Below, in pieces: positions 11,055 through 22,060 of a DNA stretch of 64,000 nt. The notes under the pieces were generated by a model. It did no database searches. It was not told where the DNA came from and was given only the letters and a program-made list of their open reading frames with translations. Source of the stretch: Exophiala sp. HKRS030. Its lineage: Eukaryota; Ascomycota; Eurotiomycetes; Chaetothyriales; Herpotrichiellaceae. Numbering within the stretch: position 1 is the stretch's first letter; every line of letters begins with the position of its first letter. Location of the stretch: assembly GCA_023897205.1 (NCBI GenBank), contig JAHWDD010000005.1, positions 1,612,001 to 1,676,000 on the forward strand. Direction: 5' to 3'. The translations under genes and the position numbers were made by a program.

Positions 11055-12248
11055 ATGAAGCCATATACCGACGAAGGCCCCATCAATTGTGATGTTGACA
11101 TTGACACCACTAACGTCAAAGGGAAAACGGCCATTGTGACTGGAGGTAGAATACGATTGAAACTGGCCGTGATTCTTTTGCTGACACATTGTTGTTATTA
11201 GGGTCCAACGGCATTGGCGAGGCTTACGTTCGTGCTCTGTCGAAAGCAGGGTGTGTACTCCTACATCGAACGGACTGATGTACTGAATATTGTCCAGAGC
11301 ATTTGTCGTCATTGCTGATGTCGCCGAAGGGGATGGCGAGAAATTATGCAAGGAACTTGGCAGGTTAGCTACGAGTTTTCCGTCGAGCAAGACAAATTCA
11401 TTCATTAATCCTGTCTCAGCTCGGTCCGTTTTGTAAAATGCGATGTATCAAGCTGGGCAAACCAAGTGGCTACTTTCAAGGAGGCCGCCGCATCGTCGCC
11501 CTCTGGGCGGATTGATATCGTCCTTGCCAATGCGGGAATCGGAGGACCACCAGATACGATCTTCTCTACCAAAGGTAAGCAGAAAGAAGTTGAAACAAAT
11601 CTACCGCTGTACAAAATACTGACAAGGTGGACAACTGAATAGTGGAGGATGCAGAGCCAGAAGAACCTAAGCTGAAGATACTGACCGTCAACCTCACCGG
11701 TGCTCTCTACACGGTCAAACTTGCCCTCCACTACTTTCGTCGACAGAATGCATCGAACAAGGGCACTGACCTCGACCAAGTACTGATCCTGCAAGGGAGT
11801 CTGGCCGGATTTATTCAACTTCCTGAAGCTGTCGAGTACGTGGCTTCTAAATGGGGCCTACGTGGGACATTCAGAACCTTGCGTGTGACGGAGTTTCAAC
11901 ACAATATTCGAGTGTGTTACATTGCACCCAGCTTTGTACACACCAAAATAGTCAACGACGAACTTGTCCAGCTTTTGGAAAAGGGCAACATTGAATGGGC
12001 GACAGTTGAGGATGCAGCTGAAGCTGTGATGAGGATTGTGACTGACCCTGGTGTCCAAGGTGAGTAGTCCCAGAGTGACCTATGTGAGGGTTTGAAGCTG
12101 AACAACATCAGGTCGGGCACTGGCCATTGCGCCTCGCAGCTTGGCCCCTCGTGGCTATTTCGACTTGTGCGACGATGACAAGGAAGGGTCACCCGTATAT
12201 CCCCTGATAGACGCATCTCTGGGAAGGATGGGTCTCGGACGACATTGA
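11055..12248 (+). CDS. Short-chain dehydrogenase/reductase (SDR), classical type
   Basis: Six exons: 11055-11145, 11202-11250, 11298-11363, 11420-11574, 11643-12059, 12112-12248; the sum is 305 codons (304 residues). The spliced protein carries all classical SDR landmarks: TGGSNGIG cofactor motif (split by intron 1), an acidic residue after beta-2 (ADVAEGD) suggesting NAD(H) preference, CDVSSW, ANAG, a Ser in LQGSLAG and the catalytic YVASK. The arrangement resembles the 15-hydroxyprostaglandin dehydrogenase-like SDRs common in fungi; the substrate cannot be inferred. It lies downstream of the Zn2Cys6 factor and the Cys-elbow hydrolase on the same strand, which suggests a joint oxidative/hydrolytic pathway (inference). 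Intron phases are consistent throughout. Confidence 0.88.
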
Positions 12249-13594
12249 AACCTTACAACAGGAAGGCCATGCGTGTGAACGAACGCAGTCTAGTCTTGAT
12301 ATGTGGCTCGGTCGGTGGAAGATACTGGCAATGGTGAGAGAGCGTCGATGCCTTTCAAGGCATTGCATTTCAGTGCCTGAGTCAGTCGCGTTGAGGGCGC
12401 TTGGTCAACGTTTCACGATCAAGAGCTGGCCATACGAGAAAGGGTGTCTTTGAGAAAGTGACCGAATGGAATGGGTCGCGTGCTAAGTTGCCAACCTCAG
12501 ACCACTGCTCCATAGCCAGAATCTTGTCAAATTGATAGTATGACACAAAGTAATTCTACCTCATCCATAGAATGCTTGTACAGTACACAACACGACACTT
12601 ACAGTACCAACACCATATTTGGTATCTTTACAATAGGTACAGCATTGGTAGGCGCCGAGCACCGATCGAAGTGATTGGAGAAGTAGAGAGGCGCTTTTGG
12701 CAGGAATAAAAATAGACGGCACCAATGGATGCGACGGGGAAGCAGCTACAGCAGTTGAAGGTGTGTGTCGACTAGCCCATTAGAAGCCTAGAAACGCCCT
12801 AGATGAACTCAGAGTGCCCAATGATTGCCTGCCAACGCCTATAAACCCCGCCTAATCCTTGTCGACTGTCATCTTCACCATCGCCTCCCACACTCTTGCT
12901 ATTTCTACCACCACATCTGCTTCGCTGTCAACGTCGGCGCTTAACAGCCTCACAACAAACCATCCATTCGTCCATCACACTGCACACCCTTGCCTGGTCT
13001 GCCCCTGCATGTTATGCGTCTCATCTCTCATTGCGATCCAATGAAGCCATGTAGCGAAACGCCTCACCAACCACTCTCCAATGTCAGTTCAACCTCTGTT
13101 CGCTTCCTTGATGGTGCCTTGCAGCCGAATTCTATCTTCAGCATCTCAGTGGCATCACCCCCAAGCTGGTGAAGAATAGGCTTCGGCTAGACCTTTGCTA
13201 TTGTTGTACTGCATACAATGTACTGTTTAGGTAAGGACGCTCAGTTCTTCCCAAAGTACATTTCGCCTCGTGTGCCACTACATACTCTGCTATATTTCTC
13301 AATCGTTCAAGGTTTCAGACCTTGAGAAGAAGAACCTTTCATACCAGCATCTTTCCTTTGTTGATATCTCTTTACGTTTCGAATTTCTCTGCCAGTATAG
13401 CCGCCCAATGCTGGTGGTACTTTGTCTACGGGCCGGCCCAAGAACAGAGCAATCCCACCCATTGCTTCTCTCCCGGATCTCTCATCCTGTTGCCAGACGT
13501 TTATTGTCACAAAACATCAGATTTCCAACTTGTTTCGATCCAGTTCCAAGCCGTCGTCCATTGTATTTCTCCAGGATAATCAACGCGTTCGACC
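12249..13594. other. Long 5' region of the SREP-repeat gene
   Basis: 1.35 kb without a supported gene. CTATAAACC at about 12839-12847 is a plausible TATA box, followed by C/T-rich sequence. If used, it implies a 5' leader of about 700 nt before the ATG at 13595, perhaps with an intron. Confidence 0.4.
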
Positions 13595-15667
13595 ATGGCT
13601 TCAGTCTTTGAAGGATTGATGACTTCCCGACGTCGACCATCACGGTCTCGATCAGACGCTGGGAAGCCTTTGCATGCTAGGTGGGGTGACAGTGCCATCT
13701 CGGCCCCTCATGACGGTGGATGGGCTCAGCAGTATGCCGACAATGACTTCAACAATCCAGTCTATCAGGCCCATGGCAGTCCCGACTCCCAGAAAACACT
13801 GGTCAACACTTCCCCCGATCTGAGCATCGACGGGTTGAAGATGGATTCCATTGCCATTGAAGAAATCCGTCAACCAACGCCCCCATTCGTTCAAAAGGAG
13901 CGAAACGCTATCACGATCACTATCCCTTTACCATGGTCTCGGAAGAAGGAACACCGTCGCTCAGCATCGAACAATGTCGTCCACTTCCAGGCCCCTCAAC
14001 CTGAGAGAACCATCACAGCTGAGGCGAGACCAGCTCTTACATCCGTCTCAACCAACGTTGACGAAGTCATTGTTGCAGAAGCCCGGCCAGCATCAGAGGG
14101 ACCTGGTGCGCAGTCTCCTGTTATACACACAACGTCACCGGTCTATGATGATGTTAGTACCTTCTTCACCAGAGCCGCTTTCCCAGAAAAAGGCTACGCA
14201 ATGAGTCGACTCCCACCTATCCAGACTTCTGTGCCCCCAAACAAGAGCCAGCCAGCCTCGGCCATCTCCGTCCTCAGTCCTGTTGCAGAGAAGTATAATG
14301 GTCTTTCGGAGAGCAATAATGCCACTCCGATGGACAATACCCCGATCGCCAAACATATCGATGCGGCAATACCGGCTCCTGCGAACAACGAAGAGGTGAT
14401 TAACGTGGCGGGGCATACCTTTACTCTTGCCAGCAGCTCACGTTCCGCTACTCCTGCCTCTCTTCCACCCTCCAGAGTCAACAGTCCTATCGAGGTTTCT
14501 GGCACGGACATTCCACGGACTTCTTCTCGAGGTACAACTAGAGACCCTCCTCGCTCAGCTTCTCGTGGTCCAAGTCTTGCTGATGTCGCGTACATGAGAA
14601 CGGCATCTCGTGGATCACCGGAGCAAACTGTCAGGGAAGGTCGTGGCACGTCAGAACGCAGATCAGCTTCGCAAGAGCCGGTTTCTCGTCGAGTGGCACT
14701 CGGAGAGACATCCCACAGGAGAGCATTGTCCCGCGAACCTGGTCTTCGGACCAGTTCACCCACTCGTCGGCGGGCTTTGTCTCGCGAGCCAGAGCCACGG
14801 CGTTCCTTGTCAAGAGAACCAGATGTTCGGTTGGTCGACACATCAGATCTCCTAAGCCGACGTGCCCGTTCTAGAGAACCGACTATGCGTCGCGCCGTTT
14901 CTCCCAACCCAAGTGCAATGCGTGCACAATCACGAGGACCCATTTCTCAGGAAGTTGGCACTCCAGTTGCGTCCAACAGGCGAGCATTGAATAGCGACTC
15001 GGTCGTCGAGGGCTCCAAGACCCTCGACCGAAGTCCAACCCAAGCACATATTCGTGGACCTTCCAGTCGACGTGGCCTGTCACCCGTACGCACGGCCCGC
15101 CGAGCAGCCTCACGCGAACCCTTCAGTCGTCGTCGCATCTCTGGTGAATTTTCCCGACGGGCCGCATCTCAAGAGCCGGTCAGACGACGTGCAAGTCCCA
15201 GAGAAGACTTTACTTTCCCGTGGGCTGCCCGTGAGAAAGCAGCAGCAGCAAAGAGCTCCCCCGGAAGCAACAACGATCCATCCCCGACAGATTCGACTTA
15301 CACCACTACTGACGTCGACGATGGAACCTCTGCGGATGAGACCACAGACATAGAGACCGAGACGGACGAGGTTTATTTCGAGTCCCGAAAGGGATGGAAC
15401 GGCCGCGCCGGAGCTGCCCCCGCCGGTCAAGGATTCTACGCCGGCGTGTTGCAGGATTACAAGGCCATCGGTAGGGACGTGGAGGCGGAACAAGCTCAGA
15501 GCGAGCCGAACGGCGTCAAGGAGAGTATCGTCAACTTGGTGACGACGACCGTCAAGAAATCCGAAAACAAGTACCATCAAGTCTCGACACCACCGGAGCA
15601 GCAAAGGCCCAACAACAAGTACGGAGGTCCTGATCTTGTTCCGTCACAGGAGGAATTGTGGGGTTGA
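13595..15667 (+). CDS. Disordered Arg/Ser-rich protein with RRxxSREP repeats
   Basis: Intronless, 690 residues, start at the first ATG (GACCATGGC context). No enzymatic domain is visible. Residues ~1-20 are Arg/Ser-rich (TSRRRPSRSRSD). Residues ~300-545 contain at least ten imperfect repeats with core RRAxSREP (for example RRALSREPG, RRSLSREPD, RRARSREPT, RRAASREPF, RRAASQEPV). Each gives an R-R-x-x-S site suited to basophilic kinases. An acidic Ser/Thr/Asp segment (about 560-600) and a final segment with YAGVLQDYKAIGRD follow. This last part is the least repetitive and may be the conserved core. It is predicted to be largely unstructured; it could be a scaffold or a cytoskeleton or RNA-associated protein. 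Function unknown. It is convergent with the tannase-like gene. Confidence 0.75.
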   Translation: MASVFEGLMTSRRRPSRSRSDAGKPLHARWGDSAISAPHDGGWAQQYADNDFNNPVYQAHGSPDSQKTLVNTSPDLSIDGLKMDSIAIEEIRQPTPPFVQKERNAITITIPLPWSRKKEHRRSASNNVVHFQAPQPERTITAEARPALTSVSTNVDEVIVAEARPASEGPGAQSPVIHTTSPVYDDVSTFFTRAAFPEKGYAMSRLPPIQTSVPPNKSQPASAISVLSPVAEKYNGLSESNNATPMDNTPIAKHIDAAIPAPANNEEVINVAGHTFTLASSSRSATPASLPPSRVNSPIEVSGTDIPRTSSRGTTRDPPRSASRGPSLADVAYMRTASRGSPEQTVREGRGTSERRSASQEPVSRRVALGETSHRRALSREPGLRTSSPTRRRALSREPEPRRSLSREPDVRLVDTSDLLSRRARSREPTMRRAVSPNPSAMRAQSRGPISQEVGTPVASNRRALNSDSVVEGSKTLDRSPTQAHIRGPSSRRGLSPVRTARRAASREPFSRRRISGEFSRRAASQEPVRRRASPREDFTFPWAAREKAAAAKSSPGSNNDPSPTDSTYTTTDVDDGTSADETTDIETETDEVYFESRKGWNGRAGAAPAGQGFYAGVLQDYKAIGRDVEAEQAQSEPNGVKESIVNLVTTTVKKSENKYHQVSTPPEQQRPNNKYGGPDLVPSQEELWG

Positions 15668-16265
15668 GTTATCAGACACATGGATCTGCGACGACAAACT
15701 GGGACAGGATGTCATCGAAAATCATGACCCACCACCTCGCTTTACGAGCTACAGTATTCAGCATACGTTGGTTAGCTACGACCGAGAATGTAAAAGAAAA
15801 CCCGAGGCAACTCGAAACATCCATCAGAAACAAAACAAGGAGGGACAGAAAGCTGGGCAAATCATTATATTGTTGTTTGTGTGTGTGTGTGTGTGTGCAC
15901 TGGAAGGTATCATTCATGTCGCGTGAGATTTTGGTATTTGGCTATTTAACTGATATCGGTATTTTGGGTATTGGGTGGCAAGGACCAGGACGCAAGGAAG
16001 GAAGGAAGGAATTGAGTGGCATAGTGCTCATACTAAAGTAAAGGTCTGTGGATCAGTTGATAGGTTTTTGAATATTTATATCTTTCCGAGGGAATTTCTC
16101 TTTTATTATTCCGTGACACACGTTGGATGAGGTGGTGGCCAAAGAAGTAAAAGACACTCGTCCCTCCGGAGTAGAAGCAAAGCAAAGAGGTACTGAGTAG
16201 TAGCTGGCAAGAGAGAAATTTGTTGTTCTTGTTTTCTGGTTTCACTTTTTGTAGCTTGAGTTTCT
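15668..16265. other. Convergent 3' region with a (GT)n microsatellite
   Basis: About 600 bp between two stops. It holds a GT dinucleotide run at about 15877-15898, a short GAAG run at about 15994-16010, and AT-rich sequence suitable for polyadenylation. No gene. Confidence 0.55.
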
Positions 16266-17981
16266 TCAAAGCTCCTCATGTCGTTGTCGTTTATCATCAT
16301 TATCATCACCACCTCCACCAGCTAGAGATTCCTCTTTCTCCTCCTCACAAGTAAAACTACTCGCGTCGTTGACGTCTCCCTTTTTGTACACCAACTTTTT
16401 GGGGAACCTGCACAAGTTTCTCGACACTCGGACTCCTTCGTCGGTCCTCTTGGCCGCCGACAAGACGTCGGGGGCTTTGTTCCGCTCGACCCAAGACACC
16501 AGCGCCCCCAAGGGGTCGACCGGGTTGGGGCCGACACCACCCGCACAGTGACCCACGCCGGGAGCGAAGAACAGACGGTACCACTCGTCGACGGCGTCGG
16601 GTCCCCCGAACGTTTCTTGTAGGCCCTCGCGAAACCTCATCATGCCGAACGGCGTGATGTACTCGTCGGCCAACCCGAACCAGGTCAGGAGTTTGCCACC
16701 GGACCGACTGAACTCGGAAAGGTCGAGTTGTCGGTTACCCCAGAGCGGAGTGAGGCGGTCGACTGACATTTTGTGGGCGTGGACGTAGTCGTCGTGTGTC
16801 ATCTCGGTCATGTCGTAAGTCGGGTCCCGCAACGCAAAGTACTTGAGCCAGTTCTCGGCCACGACAAAGGGGGCGACCTCGCGTCGGGTGTGATTTTCGT
16901 CGTCAGGGTCCGTCACCACCACCACGCGAGCGAGGGCGTCAAAGTCCGCACCCGGGGCCATACCGTACCAGAGACGACTTTTCCCATCGGCCGTGTGGGG
17001 TCCCGCGAGAAGTTTGCGGACGATGTCGGCGTGATTGCTCGTGATGGTCACCTCCTCGCCCGTCTTGCGGCAAGGGACCTTGACCCAACCCGCGAACGGG
17101 TCTCGGTCGACGCAGTCCTCGTCGCACGCGATGGTCTTGCCGACCAGCGCGTCCGGGTCAAACTCCAACGAACACCTTTCAAGACTCTCGGGGGTGGAGA
17201 TGAGGCCGTCGGACACTCCGTCGAGGGGGTCGCACGCTTCGACAATGGCCCTTTGGAATTCCGTCAAGATGCACTCGGGGGGGATCTCGGCGGAATTGCG
17301 CAGGACCACGGGAGGGTAGTAATCCGAGGAGACCATGGACGGCAGGTCGATGGCCGGGGCGACGGCCAAGATCCCGTCAAAGTCGCGAGGGTACTTTGCG
17401 GCCGCGGCGTAACCTTGGCGGCCGCCTTGCGAACACCCGTTCCAGTACGAGTAGTCGGGGCCGGCACCGTAGAACTGCCTGATGACGTCCTTGGACACCA
17501 CGGCCATGTCGTGGATGGACCTCCAGGCCAGGTTGAGCTGGAGGTCGTCGTCCGGCCTGCCGTCTTCCTCCCTCAACGCCCACCGCCCGCTCTGGGGGTC
17601 GACGGTCCCGTTCTTGGTCAGCCCCCCGTCCGTGGCCGACGCCGCGTACCCGTCGGCCACCTGGCCGGACATGATGAGAGGCCCCATGCCGGCCGCCAAC
17701 CCGCCTCCGCCCGTGGCTTGGTACCTGCCGTTCCAGTCCTCCCGCTGGAGGGGGAGCCAGACGTCGACGTAGACCGTGTCGTCGGCCCCGGTGTGTCGGA
17801 GGCTCAAGCTGACGTTACAAAAGTCGAGGTTCGTGACCGCGGGGGCATTGAAGATGGCCACCGCCGGGAAGCTGTAGTTGTGCACCTCGACCGACGAGAT
17901 TCCAAGAACCTCCGCTCCCGGTAACGACGGTGCCACGAGTTGGCCACATGGCGTTCCGAGGTTGACTTGGGTAGAGTCCAT
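16266..17981 (-). CDS. Tannase/feruloyl esterase family protein
   Basis: 571 residues from the ATG at 17981; an in-frame ATG at 18095 would add 38 residues of poor quality. Landmarks of the tannase family are clear: YQATGGGGLA, YAASATDGG, the elbow WNGCSQGGRQG, an Asp in FGLADEYITPFGM, and GVGHCAGG, giving the CS-D-HC arrangement in which two Cys next to the catalytic Ser and His form a disulphide. Paired Cys (CILTEFQ, EACDPLDG, CDEDC) fit the lid domain. Family members hydrolyse gallate or ferulate esters and are usually secreted. Here I see no signal peptide at either start, and the protein ends in a charged tail with HEEL, which resembles an ER-retention signal. A missed upstream signal exon is possible. 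No intron in the visible frame. Confidence 0.85.
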   Translation of the reverse strand: MDSTQVNLGTPCGQLVAPSLPGAEVLGISSVEVHNYSFPAVAIFNAPAVTNLDFCNVSLSLRHTGADDTVYVDVWLPLQREDWNGRYQATGGGGLAAGMGPLIMSGQVADGYAASATDGGLTKNGTVDPQSGRWALREEDGRPDDDLQLNLAWRSIHDMAVVSKDVIRQFYGAGPDYSYWNGCSQGGRQGYAAAAKYPRDFDGILAVAPAIDLPSMVSSDYYPPVVLRNSAEIPPECILTEFQRAIVEACDPLDGVSDGLISTPESLERCSLEFDPDALVGKTIACDEDCVDRDPFAGWVKVPCRKTGEEVTITSNHADIVRKLLAGPHTADGKSRLWYGMAPGADFDALARVVVVTDPDDENHTRREVAPFVVAENWLKYFALRDPTYDMTEMTHDDYVHAHKMSVDRLTPLWGNRQLDLSEFSRSGGKLLTWFGLADEYITPFGMMRFREGLQETFGGPDAVDEWYRLFFAPGVGHCAGGVGPNPVDPLGALVSWVERNKAPDVLSAAKRTDEGVRVSRNLCRFPKKLVYKKGDVNDASSFTCEEEKEESLAGGGGDDNDDKRQRHEEL

Positions 17982-18920
17982 TGGTCGTTGATGCCTAGCA
18001 ACAGGTGTTTGGTAGGTGAAAATGGGACAATTACTACCTAGGTGTACGTGTGTGACCACAATTGTGCACCGAGGGGATTTTGGTCGACTTTTCAAGTTTC
18101 TCCAAAAGCGAAAAGGGAGTTCTGGTCGAGGTTCAAGTGAAAGGGGAAATGGTCAAAAGGTCGATAGGTATGAACTCGTAGGTCAAAAGTCACGGCCAAA
18201 AAGAGGCTGACTGCGAGTCGAAACTTATCTCCGTGTTGATGCGTCTTGTCCAACGTTTATCGCTTCGGCACCTCGAGCGCTATTTCCATGGGTAGGGTCG
18301 GTTTGACTCGTAATCCTTCGCGTCCATGGGAGAAGCACCACCACAAGTATGCCTCAGGCAACACACCATGTAGGTTGCTTGAAGAAGGTAAGTCCCCATC
18401 GACCCCTCTCGCTCTCGTATTCGCATCGACTTTGCAGAGGCTGCGGGATTATTGGCCGTTTTGGTGCTTGGGCAATGCCGTTTCGCCAAGGACGAAACGG
18501 TGTCGGTCGAAACTGACGGACGAGGAGGAGTACAAGGACGGTAAGAGTATGGATCATAAGAGGGAACGATCACTCCCATAATCATCTACACGGAGTATGG
18601 AGTTGCTATGTAGATACGTATTGCCGTAAAATCATGAACAGTTCAATCACGGTTACACGCCTCCTCAATAAAATTGTATGAATTGTTTAGCAGGTAGAAG
18701 ACACTTCAACTTGAGAAGAAATTAAGAGGGGGAAAAACATTTGGATGCCCTCTTGAAATGATATCATGACCATCAGAACCGCCGAGAAAAGGTAGTTTTT
18801 GACAAATTCTCACGACGAGGACCACGAAGGAAGCCTTTTCTTAGAGTGTTCTTCTTAGTCTCCCAATAACTACAACATGAAGGAAAATATATCAACATCT
18901 TGATTACGACAACGCACGCT
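17982..18920. other. Divergent intergenic region
   Basis: 0.94 kb between the tannase-like gene and the epimerase-like gene. Short open frames (for example 18246-18581) show no recognisable content. One partial motif, ACGGAGTA, occurs near 18590. Confidence 0.45.
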
Positions 18921-19892
18921 ATGACACTCCGCCTAAACTCCTCGCCGTCTCAAAAGGTCACACTTCTGGTTCTAGGCGCGGGATGGACATGGCAGTTCCT
19001 ACAGCCGTTGCTGAAGGACTCAAACATGACATTTGCAGCCACCAGCACGACAGGACGCGAAGGCACCATTCGATTCAAATTCGACCATGAAACGGCAGAC
19101 CCGGACCAGTTCAAGAAGTTACCCACTGCAAGATACGTGCTCGTCACCTTTCCCCTGAGGGGTTCAGGATTGTCGTCCAAGTTGGTCAAGTTGTACTCTG
19201 AAACTCACCATCCACAATCAAACTCGTCAAAGTCGGAGGAGGAAGAGAAGGAGCGGCACACCCAGACGAAATGGATCCTGCTGGGTTCGACGGGCATATA
19301 TACACAATCAGACTGGAACGATCCATCGTCGCCCGTCGATACAGACAACCAACGTTGCATTGCCGAAAATCAGCTCATCGATCTCGGTGGGTGTGTGCTG
19401 AATCTATCTGGATTGTACGGCGGTGGTAGGGTTCCGAGAAACTGGGTCGGCAGAGTCGCACAGGACAAGGACGCGCTTTCCAAGAAGGGTGCCTTGCACT
19501 TGATTCACGGCAGGGACGTCGCGAGGGGGGTCATCGCTCTGATCAAGAAGGATATGAACGACAAATCGAACGACGACGACGCCGTTGACCAGCGTGACCG
19601 TCATGTGGAGCTGTTTGGCCGAAGATGGATCCTGACAGACTGCGTCGTCTACGACTGGTGGGCTTTGATATGGGAGTTTATGGGAGAAAGTAGTCGCGAA
19701 GACACACCGCAGGGCGTCGTTGTTGAGGATGCGGACAACAAAGCAAAGTACAGACGGTGGCTGATGGAGTTGATGGACGAGAAGGAGCTACATGCTTTGC
19801 CTAGACCGGTCTCACAGTTGGGCAAGAAGCTGGATTCAAGGGACTTTTGGAAGGCTGTTGGCATTCTCCCGGAGAGAGCACTTGCGAGATGA
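18921..19892 (+). CDS. NAD(P)-binding Rossmann-fold protein, epimerase/dehydratase-like
   Basis: Intronless, 323 residues from the ATG at 18921; upstream in-frame codons start only with TTG. The N-terminus has a Rossmann dinucleotide motif in the form VLGAGWTWQFL, followed by ATSTTGREG, where the Arg may contact NADP phosphate. WILLGSTGIYTQ and the LSGLYGGGR stretch match the extended/atypical SDR fold (NAD-dependent epimerase superfamily), and HGRDVARGVIALI is the typical 'HV-D-A' helix. The catalytic YxxxK is not evident, placing it among atypical SDRs of the YeeZ-like kind, common in fungi and mostly uncharacterised. An acidic, Ser-rich insertion lies at about 100-115. No signal peptide. 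Function unknown. Confidence 0.75.
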   Translation: MTLRLNSSPSQKVTLLVLGAGWTWQFLQPLLKDSNMTFAATSTTGREGTIRFKFDHETADPDQFKKLPTARYVLVTFPLRGSGLSSKLVKLYSETHHPQSNSSKSEEEEKERHTQTKWILLGSTGIYTQSDWNDPSSPVDTDNQRCIAENQLIDLGGCVLNLSGLYGGGRVPRNWVGRVAQDKDALSKKGALHLIHGRDVARGVIALIKKDMNDKSNDDDAVDQRDRHVELFGRRWILTDCVVYDWWALIWEFMGESSREDTPQGVVVEDADNKAKYRRWLMELMDEKELHALPRPVSQLGKKLDSRDFWKAVGILPERALAR

Positions 19893-20734
19893 GTGTGTAA
19901 AGGAGATAAACCTGTCAATTCTCATGATATGTACTATCGGCTCATATACCCAGTCACTGAGATGGCAGCTCGTATTGTATTGCGATCAAAAGGTACGACT
20001 ACGACCGAAAAGTAGCCTCGGGGATGGCTTGCACTCGATTTTCCCTCTGTTTCACGTCCCGAGAATCTGGGAAACTTTAGAGACTTCGCCCATCTTCAGC
20101 ATTCCTTCGTGTGTCCCCTTTAGGTATCCCGGGAATAGTTGTCATTAGACGTCATCAAGCACATTGTGCAAAGCTGTACTCCGTATAGCTCTGCCTTCGT
20201 CTGGCGCTTGCTTTGATGACGTGTGTCAAGTCATGTTGTCTGGATCAATTATATGCAACGTAGCACTGAGAAGATCCGCCACTTCTCGCACATGACGACC
20301 AAGCTGATGGACAGCTCACTCCGATGTCCTTTCATGGCATTGATGACCAATACATCCAACCCCATTTCGGTATGAAGACGCCGGATCTGAACGTTCATCC
20401 CCGTCGTTCGACAACGCCTAAATTGTCCTCGACGTCTCCATGCGCTGCATTTCGCCACTCGTTGTAGTGAACGCGCGAGTAAAGCGCCACCCATCAGAAT
20501 CGGCTGTGGCGTATTCGAGACCGTTGCCCGGAACGCGTGCACCTGGCCACTGTCTCGTATTATATACCACTCGCATCCTAGGCATCGTAGGCTTCTGCAA
20601 GGTGAGCCCTCTGGGATGACGGTGTGTCCGTCCAATTCGCGAGCAATCTTGTGCTTGCCCAAGGACATCACAATGCGGTGCTAGCGTCCTGTGGCGTAAA
20701 GTCGGACACCCATAAATTCTCGTGTCATCATACT
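19893..20734. other. Convergent intergenic region, nothing recognised
   Basis: 0.84 kb between two stop codons. One TACTCCGTA copy (20177-20185). A minus-strand frame (20249-20671) overlaps only low-quality sequence and is not called. Confidence 0.45.
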
Positions 20735-22060
20735 TCACTTTCTGGCGGCCCCGAAGTCCAATTTCTTAGCGACACCCTTGAACTTGTTCTCATCCACCAC
20801 GGCCCCAGGAGCAGCAGTCTCTGCTGCGGCCATCTTCGAAGCACCACCTCCTTGTTTGGGTAGATTCTCCTTATCGGTCGGTCTCGGATCGATCTGCCAC
20901 CACTCATGCTCTAAAGCACCTTGGGCCGTGGTTCGGTTTCGTGGATCCAGCTTCAGCATGGCCATCAGGAGGTCAACACCCACAGATCCCGCCGTTGGGA
21001 ACATGACCATGTAAAACGACTTATCTCGAACCGGAATCTTCTTCTCCAAGTCGAAATAGTCCCGGAGCTTGGAGACCCCAGGCCAGTTGTCCTCATTGGG
21101 TGTCCCCACGGCTTCGCAGATTTTGTCAAGCTGTGCGACGGTCCCCCCTCCTGTCGCCAGGACTTCCTGATTAGCCACATCTGCCGCGGCGTAAGGCCTG
21201 CGAATGAGTAATTCCGCAAATACCATGCCGATACTCCACATATCAACGGCGCCGCTGTACTGTCGTGCCCCAAAGAGTAATTCCGGAGGTCGATACCACA
21301 ACGTGATGACATTAGAAGTCATCTGATACCGTGGATCTCCAAATGAACGAGCGAGACCAAAGTCGGCAAGTTTAACTTCTCCGTCGGCAGCAATGAGTAG
21401 ATTGTTAGGCTTGATATCTCGGTGCAAGACGAAGTTCGAGTGGCAGTAGTAGATGGCCCGACAGAGCATGCCCATCCAGGCTTTGACGTCCGCAGCTCCG
21501 TAACTCACAGTTTTGTCGCGGATGAGTTCTTCGAGATTGCCGTTGGGAAAGTACTCGATGACCATGTTGATGTTTTGGTCCTTGGAAGAGAACACATCTA
21601 ACAGGGCAACGATGCTAGGGTGCGAGATTTCCTGCAGATACTTGATTTCTCGTATAGTGTCGACGTTCAACCCTTCTCTCTGTTGCGAAGGGTCGACTTT
21701 GAATTTCTTGATTGCCACTAGTTTGTGTGGATCTGATCGTAGATGCCCTTTGTAGACAATGGCATAGGTACCTTCACCTAGTTTCTTGCCTGTAGAACAG
21801 ATCAATACACATCATCATGAGCCACACAGCCAGCTTGACGGACCTTTGACATACTTGTTGCTGATTTCTTGGTTCATTTGTTCAGCCATGTCGAAGTCAG
21901 CACTTGGTTTAGGAGGTGGTGGCACTGCTTGCACAGTATGTGGTTTTGACGTTGTGCTTCGCATGGCCAACAGCTTTGCTCTGGATGGCGACATATTTGC
22001 ATTGATATTAGAAGGGGACCGCGGCATAAGCGGCGATACAGTGTTGGAGGCGGGCGCCAT
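20735..22060 (-). CDS. kin28: CDK7/Kin28-type cyclin-dependent kinase (CAK, TFIIH subunit)
   Basis: Two exons on the minus strand, 22060-21844 and 21789-20735, giving 423 residues. The intron (donor GTCCGT, acceptor CAG) falls just before the glycine loop and joins NKYVK to GKKLGEGTYAIVYKG. Kinase landmarks: catalytic Lys in VAIKKF, the C-helix segment DTIREIKYLQE, HRDIKPNN, DFGLARSFGD, T-loop ending SNVITLWYRPPELLFGAR, and WSIGMVFAELL. GARQYSGAVDMWS and the basic C-terminal tail (KFKGVAKKLDFG) fit CDK7/Kin28, which phosphorylates the RNA polymerase II CTD as part of TFIIH and, in many species, activates other CDKs. An N-terminal extension of about 70 residues with several Ser-Pro sites precedes the kinase domain. 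It shares a divergent promoter with the mS41 gene. Confidence 0.92.

Noticed and set aside
16773..17924. Long plus-strand frame of 383 codons opposite the tannase gene
   Set aside because: Antisense shadow of a GC-biased coding sequence; the minus strand has full catalytic motifs.
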